Source: Lysobacter sp. M2-1 (GTDB lineage: Bacteria; Pseudomonadota; Gammaproteobacteria; Xanthomonadales; Xanthomonadaceae). From it: a DNA stretch of 64,000 nucleotides. The stretch covers positions 62,001 to 126,000 of the forward strand of contig NZ_JAKPBU010000009.1 in the NCBI RefSeq assembly GCF_022662495.1, given 5' to 3'. The position numbers and the translations under genes are program-made. Each line of letters starts with the position of its first letter. The first letter of the stretch is position 1. This document shows, piece by piece, positions 38,310-45,152 of this stretch. The notes under the pieces are model-generated. The model had not been told where the DNA came from. It searched no databases and worked only from the letters and a program-made list of their open reading frames with translations.

Positions 38310-39425
38310 ATGACTGAATTCATCCCGCCCGGCACGCGCTTCCTCGACCTGCCCTCTCCGTTCCCGATGAAGCGCGGCGGCGCGCTGCACGGCGCGCGTA
38401 TCGCCTACGAGACCTGGGGCGAACCCAACGCAGCGCGCGACAACGCGGTGCTGATCGTCACCGGCCTGTCGCCGGACGCGCATGCCGCCTCGAACGCGGG
38501 CAATGCCGACCCCGGCTGGTGGGAATCCATGATCGGCCCCGGCAAGCCGATCGACACCGGGCGCTGGTACGTGATCTGCGTGAACTCGCTCGGCAGCTGC
38601 AAGGGCTCCACCGGCCCGGCATCGATCAACCCGGACACGGGCGACACCTACCGCCTCGATTTCCCCGAGCTTTCGGTCGAGGACGGCGCCGACGCCGCGC
38701 ACCATGTCGCCCGCGCGCTGGGGATCGAACGCCTCGCCTGCCTGATCGGCAATTCCATGGGCGGCATGACCGCCCTGTCCTACCTGTCGCGGCATCCGGG
38801 GTCGGCACGCACCCACATCAACATCTCGGGCGCGGCGCGCGCGTTGCCGTTTTCGATCGCGATCCGCTCGCTGCAGCGCGAGGCGATCCGGCTCGACCCC
38901 AAGTGGAACGAAGGCCGTTACGACGAGACCAGCTATCCCGAATCGGGCATGCGCATGGCCCGCAAGCTCGGCGTCATCACCTACCGCTCGGCGCTGGAAT
39001 GGGACGGCCGCTTCGGCCGCGTGCGGCTGGAGTCCGACCGCCGCGACGACGAGGATCCGTTCGGGCTCGAATTCGAGGTCGAGAGCTACCTGGAAGGCCA
39101 TGCGCGCCGCTTCGTCCGCCGCTTCGACCCCAACTGCTATCTCTACCTCAGCCGATCGATGGACTGGTTCGACCTGGGCGAAGGCCACGACGGCGACGTG
39201 ATGAGCGGCCTGGCCGCGATCCGAGTCGACAAGGCCTTGGCCATCGGCGTGCGCACCGACATCCTGTTCCCGCTGCAGCAGCAGCAGGAGATCGCCGACG
39301 GCCTGCGCGCGGGCGGCTGCGACGCCGCCTTCCTGCCGCTGCCCTCGCCGCAGGGCCACGACGCCTTCCTGGTCGACATCGAGCGCTTCGGCCCGGCGGT
39401 CCGTGGCTTCCTCGACAGCCTGTAG
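38310..39425 (+). CDS. metXS: serine O-succinyltransferase (MetX-like alpha/beta hydrolase)
   Basis: Transfers a succinyl group to L-serine (by similarity to Xanthomonadales SST enzymes), an alternative first step of cysteine synthesis. The 371-residue protein has the alpha/beta-hydrolase fold: MTEFIPPGTRFLDLPSPFP at the start, GLSPDAHAASNAGN, the nucleophile elbow GNSMGGMTALSYL and the catalytic His in SPQGHDAFLVD. The GLSPDAHA and GNSMGG forms differ from homoserine acetyltransferases and match the serine-specific branch as I recall it. The original MetX label (homoserine acyltransferase) is the main alternative. It is followed by a cysteine-dioxygenase-like gene. Confidence 0.85.
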   Translation: MTEFIPPGTRFLDLPSPFPMKRGGALHGARIAYETWGEPNAARDNAVLIVTGLSPDAHAASNAGNADPGWWESMIGPGKPIDTGRWYVICVNSLGSCKGSTGPASINPDTGDTYRLDFPELSVEDGADAAHHVARALGIERLACLIGNSMGGMTALSYLSRHPGSARTHINISGAARALPFSIAIRSLQREAIRLDPKWNEGRYDETSYPESGMRMARKLGVITYRSALEWDGRFGRVRLESDRRDDEDPFGLEFEVESYLEGHARRFVRRFDPNCYLYLSRSMDWFDLGEGHDGDVMSGLAAIRVDKALAIGVRTDILFPLQQQQEIADGLRAGGCDAAFLPLPSPQGHDAFLVDIERFGPAVRGFLDSL

Positions 39426-39510
39426 GTCGGGCCTACGCCCCCGACGCACGCGCGGGCGTCCACCCACGACGCCGGCCACGTAGGGCCGGCCTACCGTTCC
39501 GCCGGCCAGA
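39424..39510. repeat. GTAGGTCGGGC...GCCCCCGACG interspersed repeat
   Basis: GTAGGTCGGGCCTACGCCCC followed by CGACGCACGC recurs in inverted orientation at 63493-63523. A second hairpin GGCCACGTAGGGCCGGCCTACC follows. It occupies most of the metXS-dioxygenase gap. Confidence 0.75.
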
Positions 39511-39558
39511 CGCTGCCCCTCTCCGGGTACCCAGCGGCGAAGCGTTAGAATCCGCCCC

Positions 39559-40167
39559 ATGAACGCCGAAGCCTGCTGTCCCGACGTCGATTTCCCCGGC
39601 CACGACAAGCTGGTCGCCGCCATCGACGCGGCCGTCGCCAGCGGCGACGAACACGCGGTCACCGCGGCCCTGCGCAACGCCCTGTGCCGCATGATCCGCG
39701 ACCGCGACGTGCGCCTGCCCGCCTGCGTGCACGAGCCGATCGCCGACCATTACGCGCGGCGCGAGATCTACCGCAGCGCCAAGCACGGCTACAGCGTGGT
39801 CGCGATGACGTGGGGCCCCGGCCAGGGCACGCCGGTGCACGACCATTCCGGCCTGTGGTGCGTGGAAGGCGTGTGGGACGGCGAGCTGGAGATCGTGCAG
39901 TACGAACTGCTCGAACACGACGGCGAACGCTACCGCTTCCGCGCCGCGGGCGGCATGCACGCCGGTCCCGGCAGCGCCGGCAGCCTGATCCCGCCGCACG
40001 AATATCACACCATCGCCAACGCCAGCCCCGACCGGGTGGCGATCTCGCTGCACATCTACAAGGCGCCAATGGAATGCTGCGCCAAGTTCGTTCCGCAGCC
40101 GAGCGACCGGTCCGGCGAATGGTTCGTGCGCCAGGACGCGACGCTGGTGACCGACGAGGCCGCGTAA
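39559..40167 (+). CDS. cysteine dioxygenase / thiol dioxygenase family protein
   Basis: A 202-residue cupin of the cysteine dioxygenase family, which oxidises cysteine (or 3-mercaptopropionate) to the sulfinate with Fe(II). The metal-binding pattern is PVHDHSGLWCVEGVWDGELE (two histidines of the 3-His site and a nearby Cys), with the third histidine in PHEYHTIAN. The adjacent serine O-succinyltransferase links it to cysteine turnover. Substrate preference cannot be read from sequence alone. Confidence 0.88.
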   Translation: MNAEACCPDVDFPGHDKLVAAIDAAVASGDEHAVTAALRNALCRMIRDRDVRLPACVHEPIADHYARREIYRSAKHGYSVVAMTWGPGQGTPVHDHSGLWCVEGVWDGELEIVQYELLEHDGERYRFRAAGGMHAGPGSAGSLIPPHEYHTIANASPDRVAISLHIYKAPMECCAKFVPQPSDRSGEWFVRQDATLVTDEAA

Positions 40168-40183
40168 TTCGGTTTTCGGTTTC

Positions 40184-40230
40184 CTTCTCCCGCGTGCGGG
40201 AGAAGAGCCTGCCCCGGACCTGATCCGGGG
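40184..40230. terminator. two hairpins after the dioxygenase gene
   Basis: CTTCTCCCGC / GCGGGAGAAG (40184-40193 and 40196-40205) is a perfect 10-bp stem with a 2-base loop. CCCCGGA / TCCGGGG (40212-40218 and 40224-40230) is a second stem. Both belong to widely dispersed repeat types and may end the upstream transcript, though no T-run follows. Confidence 0.6.
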
Positions 40231-40271
40231 TGCCCAAGGCGGATGAGGGCGCACTTTCCCAAAGGATCCAC

Positions 40272-40730
40272 ATGCTCAAGGACTTCATCCTCGCCTCCCT
40301 CCACCACCTGCTCGCCTTCGGCCTGGTGGCGATGCTGGTCACCCAGTCGGTCCTGCTCAGCCGCAGCGTCGACGGCGCCGCGCTCAAGCGCCTGGCTGGC
40401 GTGGACCGCGGCTACGGCATGGTGGCCACCCTGCTGCTGGTGGTCGGCCTGATGCGCGTGTTCCAGGGCATCAAGGGCGAAGACTTCTACCTACACAACC
40501 CCTGGTTCCACGCCAAGCTCGGCGCCTTCGTGCTCGCCGCGCTGCTGTCGGTCCTGCCGACACTGCGCTTCCTGCGCTGGCGCAAGGCGCTGAAGGCCGA
40601 TTCGGGCTACCTGCCCCCGGCCACCGAAGTCGCCGCCCTGCGCCGCATCGTGCGCATCGAACTGCTGCTGATCGCCGTGATCCTGGTCGCCGCCGCCGGC
40701 ATGGCCCGCTACGGCGGCCTGCACCTTTGA
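40272..40730 (+). CDS. DUF2214 family membrane protein
   Basis: A 152-residue inner-membrane protein with four hydrophobic segments. LHHLLAFGLVAMLVTQSVLL, the loop RVFQGIKGEDFYLHNPWFHAKLGAF and the C-terminal RIVRIELLLIAVILVAAAGMARYGG match DUF2214. ATG 40272 follows AAAGGA at 6 bp. A conserved histidine pair in helix 1 and in NPWFHAK could bind heme, but that is speculative. Function unknown. Confidence 0.82.
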   Translation: MLKDFILASLHHLLAFGLVAMLVTQSVLLSRSVDGAALKRLAGVDRGYGMVATLLLVVGLMRVFQGIKGEDFYLHNPWFHAKLGAFVLAALLSVLPTLRFLRWRKALKADSGYLPPATEVAALRRIVRIELLLIAVILVAAAGMARYGGLHL

Positions 40731-40739
40731 ACCCGCTCG

Positions 40740-40882
40740 TCCCCGGATCGAGTCCGGGGCAGGCTCTGAGCGTAGCGCTGAAGGCGCAAATCCAACCCCG
40801 CTCGTCCTGAGCGTAGCGCCAACGGCGCGAAGTCGAAGGATCGTCCTAAGCGTAGCGCCGCAGGTGCGAAGTCGAAGGACCA
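40740..40882. repeat. CGTCCTGAGCGTAGCGC...GCGAAGTCGAAGGA repeat array
   Basis: Three consecutive fragments or copies lie before the tRNA. One is partial (40767-40790, TCTGAGCGTAGCGCTGAAGG). One is full (40801-40840, CGTCCTGAGCGTAGCGCC then GCGAAGTCGAAGGA). A further copy follows (40842-40880). A CCCCGGATC...GTCCGGGG hairpin precedes them. The same element occurs at 22280-22400. Confidence 0.8.
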
Positions 40883-40908
40883 GAACCCGAATCCCAAGCA
40901 CGCCCGGC

Positions 40909-40914
40909 TATAAT
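40909..40914 (+). promoter_or_regulatory. -10 box of tRNA-Leu promoter
   Basis: A perfect TATAAT ends 10 bp before the first base of the tRNA. No good -35 is visible in the repeat-derived DNA upstream (CCCGAA at the expected place). Confidence 0.6.
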
Positions 40915-40924
40915 CCCCGCCCGC

Positions 40925-41011
40925 GCCGGAGTGGCGGAATCGGTAGACGCAGCGGACTCAAAATCCGCCGCCCTTAAAAGCGTGTGGGTTCGAGTCCCAC
41001 CTCCGGCACCA
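40925..41011 (+). tRNA. tRNA-Leu, anticodon CAA
   Basis: 87 nt with a class II variable arm. The acceptor stem GCCGGAG pairs with CTCCGGC (41001-41007), followed by encoded ACCA. The anticodon stem GCGGA/TCCGC encloses the loop CTCAAAA, giving anticodon CAA (reads UUG). The T arm GTGGG-TTCGAGT-CCCAC is canonical. Its 3' end is the attachment site of the island that follows. Confidence 0.97.
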
Positions 41012-41012
41012 G
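40985..41012 (+). repeat. attL: tRNA-Leu 3' end
   Basis: A 28-bp segment from TGGGTT in the T arm to one base past the ACCA. It recurs at 55398-55425 with a single mismatch (c at 40991 against a at 55404). The last 21 bp are identical. Integration at a tRNA 3' end regenerates the gene, as seen here. Confidence 0.9.
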
Positions 41013-41085
41013 CGGCACCGCACACCAATTTACCCCTAGATAATCAATGCGTTACCGCATAGACGGGACCCCGCCGGCCTACCGA

Positions 41086-41108
41086 TTGGGGAACCAAATT
41101 GGGGAACC
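41086..41108 (+). repeat. left pair of TTGGGGAACC direct repeats (candidate integrase arm sites)
   Basis: TTGGGGAACC at 41086-41095 and again at 41099-41108, starts 13 bp apart. The same motif with the same 13-bp spacing occurs near attR at 55324-55346. Such paired direct repeats inside both ends are typical of arm-type sites bound by the integrase N-terminal domain. Confidence 0.7.
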
Positions 41109-41127
41109 AGCATCGCCGGCTGCAGAG

Positions 41128-41373
41128 TCAAGAAGTCCCGCTAGTGCAGGGCTCGATCTTGCTCACGTTTGGTCGCATCGGGCTGCCGTTAGTTGCATTC
41201 TTGCGGACGTATGGCGAATCAATCGGAGCGTTCGCGTGCACCGATGCGATGCCGCCCAGAGCGCCCGCACTTGAGGTGTGGCGCTCGCTGTTGAGGATGG
41301 TTTCTCCGTTACCCGCTTTCAGAACGAAGCGGGATTGGGTGCCGGATTTACTAAGGACATAGCGTGCAGCCAT
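41128..41373 (-). pseudogene. truncated YegP-family (DUF1508) gene
   Basis: ATG 41373 is preceded by AAGGAG at 9 bp. The first 55 or so residues (ARYVLSKSG...FVLKAGNGETIL, SAGALGGIASVHANAP) are a clear DUF1508 repeat. YegP-type proteins normally carry two such repeats. Here the sequence breaks after ATNGSP, and a non-homologous tail (MRPNVSKIEPCTSGTS) runs to the stop toward attL. The gene has therefore lost its second half, perhaps by an earlier recombination at the attachment site. A single-repeat protein may still be made. Confidence 0.75.
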
Positions 41374-41797
41374 TTGAAGTTGCTCCTTGGGAAAGGTCAT
41401 AGCAGGCCGTCCCCGGGCAACGTTCGTAGAAGAGTGAACCGCCCATCGAATCGCAATTGCAAATGCGATCCTCTAGAGAGCATGCAAGCGAAAAATAAGC
41501 CGCCCCCCCGAAGGGGTCTCTAGGTTCGCAGCCAATCGATACCATCCGCGTCGTCGCCCTCTCGCTACTTCGGCTCAAGAGGCGCGCGCTCACGTGCATT
41601 CCTATCGCGTTCCCATTGATGCCACCGCAGCCACCCGCGCCGCGCGTTCGGGGGAGTGACGTGGTTATTGACAACCGGCAGGGCCAAATCCGGGACAAGG
41701 ATTGTCACGGCAAAGACCCCAACCTGCGCAGCGCTGATCCCAACCAAGCCACCCTCGGGCTATGCTTTGTCTAGGGCAAATCTGAGGGGGATCTGAA
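41374..41797. other. intergenic region without convincing gene
   Basis: 424 bp. A small palindrome ATCGCA/TGCGAT (41450-41455 and 41464-41469) and a C7/G4 hairpin near 41505-41518 are visible. The short open frames here lack ribosome-binding sites and coding character. Confidence 0.5.
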
Positions 41798-41938
41798 ATG
41801 GCAAAAAAACCGTCGCGGCCCAGCAAGTCACAACCGACCAAGCCGAGTTCACCACCCAAACCCCACAACACTCCGTCACCCGGACAAAAGGGTGGCAATC
41901 GTGGCGGCGATACCGGCCCGAGGCGTCCTGGCAAATGA
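41798..41938 (+). CDS. small basic proline-rich protein
   Basis: A 46-residue ORF (MAKKPSRPSKSQPTKPSSPP... ending GPRRPGK), made almost wholly of Lys, Arg, Pro, Ser and Gly, so probably disordered and nucleic-acid- or membrane-binding. A GAGGGG Shine-Dalgarno lies 8 bp before the ATG, and the stop overlaps the next gene's start (ATGA at 41935-41938). The coupling supports expression as a two-gene unit with the membrane protein. No family recognised. Confidence 0.6.
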   Translation: MAKKPSRPSKSQPTKPSSPPKPHNTPSPGQKGGNRGGDTGPRRPGK

Positions 41939-42381
41939 GTGCCGCTGTACAGCCCGATGTCTGCAATCCAGAGCCCTCTACAAAGGGGAAGAAGCTCTCT
42001 GAAGTCGACAAAACGAAGAATGACGCATATGGCAGGGCGAGCGATGTTGGACGCCAATTGGCTTATGCAGGGATAGCCACAGTCTGGCTGCTACGCGATG
42101 ACGCTGCAGCGCGACCGCTTAGCAACATTCTTTTGCTTGCTCTCGTCTTTCTTTCAGCCGCGCTCATCGTGGACCTAATGCAGTACGTGCACTGCAGCCG
42201 GATATGGAAAAAATTCTACAACGAACAGTTCGACATTCATGGGTCGGACGAGGCACTTGTCGATATTCCGAAGTCGCTCACCGCTTCGATGTACAACTTC
42301 TTCTGGGCCAAGATTTGGCTACTTGGCCCGGGCTACGTCTTCCTGCTCGCTGGCGCGATCGTGAAACTGCGGATCTTCTAG
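41935..42381 (+). CDS. small multi-pass membrane protein
   Basis: A 148-residue protein. A hydrophilic N-terminal 35 residues are followed by hydrophobic segments near residues 43-53 and 63-82 (LSNILLLALVFLSAALIVDL), a basic loop CSRIWKKFYNEQFDIHG, and a last helix WLLGPGYVFLLAGAIVKLRIF. Its start overlaps the stop of the proline-rich ORF. No family recognised. As the first intact cargo pair next to attL it is a candidate accessory or defence gene. Confidence 0.65.
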   Translation: MSAAVQPDVCNPEPSTKGKKLSEVDKTKNDAYGRASDVGRQLAYAGIATVWLLRDDAAARPLSNILLLALVFLSAALIVDLMQYVHCSRIWKKFYNEQFDIHGSDEALVDIPKSLTASMYNFFWAKIWLLGPGYVFLLAGAIVKLRIF

Positions 42382-42635
42382 GGCGCTGAACCGAGAATCG
42401 GAATTTTCTTAGTCCGCTTCGCGCCATTGGCTGACTATGGCCACAGGGGCCAGACGGCCACCTATACCAAACGGCAACGTCTGAGCCCTGTCACCTAGGA
42501 AGGCAGGGAATCCGGCGAGACGGGCCCCGCAGGGATGCATGGCTGCCGGCGTTTAACACGCCACCAGATTGCTAAGATGAACCGTTTATGAACGTGATTC
42601 TTGTCGCTCTTGTGGCGCAACCGCGCTCGTGATCA

Positions 42636-42658
42636 AATTAAACCTGAGAGGTTGAATT
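42636..42658. promoter_or_regulatory. palindromic candidate operator upstream of XRE gene
   Basis: AATTAAACCT / AGGTTGAATT, 10-bp arms with a 3-bp spacer and one mismatch, in a 405-bp gap (42382-42786) that otherwise holds only the tandem repeat and AT-rich DNA. Size and symmetry suit a helix-turn-helix dimer such as the XRE protein encoded 130 bp downstream. Confidence 0.45.
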
Positions 42659-42705
42659 AGACAACCCCTCTGGCAGCACAAAGAAACCCAAAGAGACGAA
42701 AAGAC

Positions 42706-42777
42706 CTAACACGACTAACACGACTAACACGACTAACACGACTAACACGACTAACACGACTAACACGACTAACACGA
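42706..42777 (+). repeat. eight perfect tandem copies of CTAACACGA
   Basis: 72 bp made of eight identical 9-bp units without interruption. It ends 9 bp before the ATG of the XRE-type gene, replacing the usual Shine-Dalgarno region. Perfect identity suggests recent expansion. Because 9 is a multiple of 3, copy-number change would not shift a frame; it would change leader length or operator number. Confidence 0.97.
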
Positions 42778-42786
42778 CATGCAGCC

Positions 42787-43152
42787 ATGAAAACCAATGA
42801 GGGTTTGACCACGTTCGGCAAAACCCTACGGAAGATTCGCATCGACCACGACCTAACTCTCGGAAAGTTGGCAGACCAAGTAGGAGTAAGTGCGGCATTT
42901 GTCTCCGCACTGGAAAGAGGAAAACCCGTTCCACCCGACTTCGTTGAGAAGGTAGGGCGACAGATGCACCTAGGGGCCACAGATATTTCAGCGCTGCACG
43001 ATGCTGCGGCGCTTCAACAAAAGGAGGTGAAATTGTCCATGACAGATCGATCAGACCAAGCCAGGATGGCCGCCGTAGCTTTTGCTAGGCGCTTCGAGAC
43101 GATGAGCGATAAGGAGCTGGCTGACCTCCTCAACGCAATCAACAGTCGGTGA
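42787..43152 (+). CDS. XRE-family helix-turn-helix regulator
   Basis: A 121-residue DNA-binding protein. The HTH spans about residues 10-65 (FGKTLRKIRIDHDLTLGKLA, VSAAFVSALERGKPVPP), and a C-terminal helical part ends ELADLLNAINSR. It lies 7 bp ahead of an ImmA/IrrE-type protease gene, the ImmR-ImmA arrangement that controls excision of some mobile elements: the protease degrades or inactivates the repressor. No strong ribosome-binding site is visible because the tandem repeat precedes the start. Confidence 0.88.
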   Translation: MKTNEGLTTFGKTLRKIRIDHDLTLGKLADQVGVSAAFVSALERGKPVPPDFVEKVGRQMHLGATDISALHDAAALQQKEVKLSMTDRSDQARMAAVAFARRFETMSDKELADLLNAINSR

Positions 43153-43159
43153 CAGAAAG

Positions 43160-43714
43160 ATGAGCGGGTTGTGCTTTGAAGTACCTCCAACGAGCAGGAC
43201 GAAAATCGAGGCGTTTGCAGTCTCGATCCGCGAGCATTTCAGAGTTACAGACCCGTTCTTCCCACTGTTGGATGTTGTCGAACTCTGGCTGCCCAGAGTG
43301 TGGCCAGAGTTCGTTTTCTCACTGGGCGAGCGGTATGAGATGGGAGAGGACCATGGACGGACGTTTCCGGGTCAACATCACATCCAACTTCGGGAAGATG
43401 TCTACGAAAACATTCGGCAGCACAGAGGTCGAGACCGATTCACCCTCGCACATGAACTCGGCCACCTGTTTATGCACGACGACCCTGCACTAACACGCAA
43501 CATCCGGCGACGCGAAGAAATCCCAGCCTTCAGGAGCTCGGAGTGGCAAGCCAACTCATTCGCAGGCTCGCTTCTAATGCCGTTGAGTTTTCTTATGGCG
43601 GCCCGATCGGTATTTGATGTAGCAGACCAGTGCGGAGTAACAGTAGACGCGGCACGGGTACAGGTTAACGCGATGCGTAACGCGCGACTGCTGAGTAACC
43701 CAAACCTTGACTAA
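43160..43714 (+). CDS. ImmA/IrrE-family metallo-endopeptidase
   Basis: A 184-residue zinc protease with the active-site motif FTLAHELGHLFMH (HExxH) and a downstream WQANSFAGSLLMP helix supplying the third ligand region, as in ImmA and IrrE. Probably acts on the XRE regulator encoded just upstream. A hairpin terminator follows 15 bp after the stop. Confidence 0.88.
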   Translation: MSGLCFEVPPTSRTKIEAFAVSIREHFRVTDPFFPLLDVVELWLPRVWPEFVFSLGERYEMGEDHGRTFPGQHHIQLREDVYENIRQHRGRDRFTLAHELGHLFMHDDPALTRNIRRREEIPAFRSSEWQANSFAGSLLMPLSFLMAARSVFDVADQCGVTVDAARVQVNAMRNARLLSNPNLD

Positions 43715-43729
43715 CAACCAAAAAGAAAA

Positions 43730-43753
43730 GCGGATCCCAAGGGATCCGCCTTC
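43730..43753 (+). terminator. terminator after ImmA-type gene
   Basis: Perfect 9-bp stem GCGGATCCC / GGGATCCGC (43730-43738 and 43741-43749) with an AA loop, then CTTC. An A-rich tract lies before it, so it could also work on the minus strand. Confidence 0.75.
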
Positions 43754-43879
43754 GAAATTCAGTGGGACCGTGGCCACCACTGGAGCTTGCAGGTGTAACG
43801 GGCTTACCCGGGGACTCTATAACACCGGGCATACACCGTGCAAGTACCCAATCGGGCTTCAAAGGAGGTGTTATGCCTA

Positions 43880-44014
43880 GTGAGCAACGTAAAGCCAGCC
43901 CCTAAAGGGTTCCGCTGGGTGTTCTGTCGCTACCGTCGGGTGAGGAACTCGACCAAGGTGCTCGACGCCCACGACTACGGACGCGAAGCCTGGTGCTTCT
44001 TGGTCCGCTGCTGA
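43880..44014 (+). CDS. small Arg/aromatic-rich protein
   Basis: A 44-residue ORF from GTG 43880 (VSNVKPAPKGFRWVFCRYRR... DAHDYGREAWCFLVRC). An AAAGGAGGTG Shine-Dalgarno lies 11 bp upstream. A shorter 10-codon ATG frame at 43873 lies nearer the same site and could be a leader. The composition (Trp, Tyr, Arg, three Cys) is that of small phage or island DNA-binding proteins. A strong terminator 9 bp after the stop supports a real transcript. Confidence 0.6.
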   Translation: MSNVKPAPKGFRWVFCRYRRVRNSTKVLDAHDYGREAWCFLVRC

Positions 44015-44022
44015 TGTAGCCC

Positions 44023-44050
44023 GGAGCGGCGGTTCGCCGCCGCTCCTTCT
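44023..44050 (+). terminator. UUCG-tetraloop terminator
   Basis: A perfect 10-bp stem GGAGCGGCGG / CCGCCGCTCC (44023-44032 and 44037-44046) closed by TTCG and followed by TTCT. It ends the small ORF transcript. Confidence 0.8.
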
Positions 44051-44071
44051 AAAACTGATATCGGAGTTCCC

Positions 44072-44311
44072 ATGAAATCCAAGATGACGAGTCCCCGTGC
44101 AGCCAGTGCTGCGGCCAAGGTTCTGGCTTCCAACAGCACCGGCAAAGCCTCCCGCGTGGCAGCGGGCAGCGCATTGACCCAGAGCCGCACTCGCGGCGAG
44201 TCCACGTCTGCCCGTGCTGCCAGCGCGGCGTCGAAGGTGTTGCACGACGGTCGCACTTCTGCCGCGTCGAAGTCCGCGGCAGGGAGCGCCTTGTCGCAGC
44301 GCAAGAAGTAA
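44072..44311 (+). CDS. small Ala/Ser-rich protein with two internal repeats
   Basis: A 79-residue ORF with GGAG 7 bp before its ATG. Two related 35-residue halves are seen: SPRAASAAAKVLASNSTGKA with RVAAGSALTQ, and SARAASAASKVLHDGRTSAA with KSAAGSALSQ. I recall small uncharacterised bacterial proteins with this ASAASKVL...AAGSALSQ pattern. Probably helical and basic. Function unknown. Confidence 0.65.
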   Translation: MKSKMTSPRAASAAAKVLASNSTGKASRVAAGSALTQSRTRGESTSARAASAASKVLHDGRTSAASKSAAGSALSQRKK

Positions 44312-44400
44312 GCAGTAATTCAGTAGCGTCACAACGGGGGCAGCTTAGCTGCCCCTACTTTCATGCCGCGGCGAACGAACCCACGCAGGAATGCTCGCCG

Positions 44401-44900
44401 TCACCGGCGATCGTTGGTGAACGACACGTTGACTTCTGTCGCCCACGCCACGCGGTGCACCCCGTACCGCATGGTTTCCAGTGCGTGGAGCGCCCCGCTG
44501 CTGTCCACGCCCTCCGGGCGCTTTGGGTGCCGGGCCACGTAGGGCGTCATTGAACCGATCGTCGCTGCGGTTCGTGGCGAGCTCGTCAACGGCCACAATG
44601 GAGCCGCGCGGGTAGAACCGACCGCCCGGGCCATCGCCGCCCGAGCTCTCGGCCAGCACGTAGATCACAGAGTGAGCGGCACTCCCAAAGCAATGGGCTA
44701 GCAAGGTCCACCAGCCGCGAGGAATCTCTGGCCACAGGTTGGTCGTAAGCGGTCTTCGTCCGGAACGCCTGCGAAGTACATGCCCGCGAGATCGCTGCGA
44801 ACCGTTCACCGAGGGGACTTCAAGCTCGCCTTCGGTGTCGCCTCGGAAACTCTGGGGATCTCCCCGACGATCGCAGGGGCGCCAAGCTCGATGATGTCTT
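44401..44900 (-). pseudogene. decayed phage terminase large subunit
   Basis: Minus-strand fragments in three frames resemble consecutive parts of a terminase large subunit. They are AGMYFAGVPDEDR (about 44790); then, after a frame change, IPRGWWTLLAHCFGSAAHSVIYVL and RFYPRGSIVAVDELATNRSDD (44740-44590); then, after a deletion and another shift, HPKRPEGVDSSGALHALETM with RYGVHRVAWATEVNV to a stop at 44401. The last block resembles the C-terminal nuclease end of terminases. Most of the gene is missing, so it is non-functional. No other convincing gene lies between 44312 and 45152. Confidence 0.55.
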
Positions 44901-45152
44901 CTTACGTTGCGGAGCGTTGGGGCATTGCGCTTCTTTCTTGGTTTTCGCAAGTGATGGCCAGACGTGCCCGTCAGCGACCTCAAGAGGCGCCGCGAATCCG
45001 ACGAACGGTAGTCAGGCGTTTTGCCTTGTTTTTAGCGATCGACTCGCTGCGGTTGCGGAAGTCGATCCGCTCCCGGATGCACCTGCACCGCGGGATGGAT
45101 TCCCATGGTTCTATGGCGCTGCGGGAGTTGTTTCCGCTCACTGGAGGCTTTC

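Noticed and set aside
42706-42777. Tandem 9-bp array as a CRISPR array
   Set aside because: Units are contiguous with no spacers, far too short for CRISPR repeats, and no cas genes are present.
42638-42980. Minus-strand frames encoding repeated Val-Val-Leu or Val-Ser-Arg
   Set aside because: They are simple translations of the 9-bp tandem repeat; no start signal and opposite to the XRE gene.
43877-44332. 151-codon minus-strand frame
   Set aside because: Overlaps the terminator and the two-repeat small gene on the plus strand, which have start and stop signals; no motif.
44345-44983. 212-codon minus-strand gene
   Set aside because: Only its middle resembles terminase; both ends are out of frame with the matching blocks, so it is better read as a frameshifted remnant.
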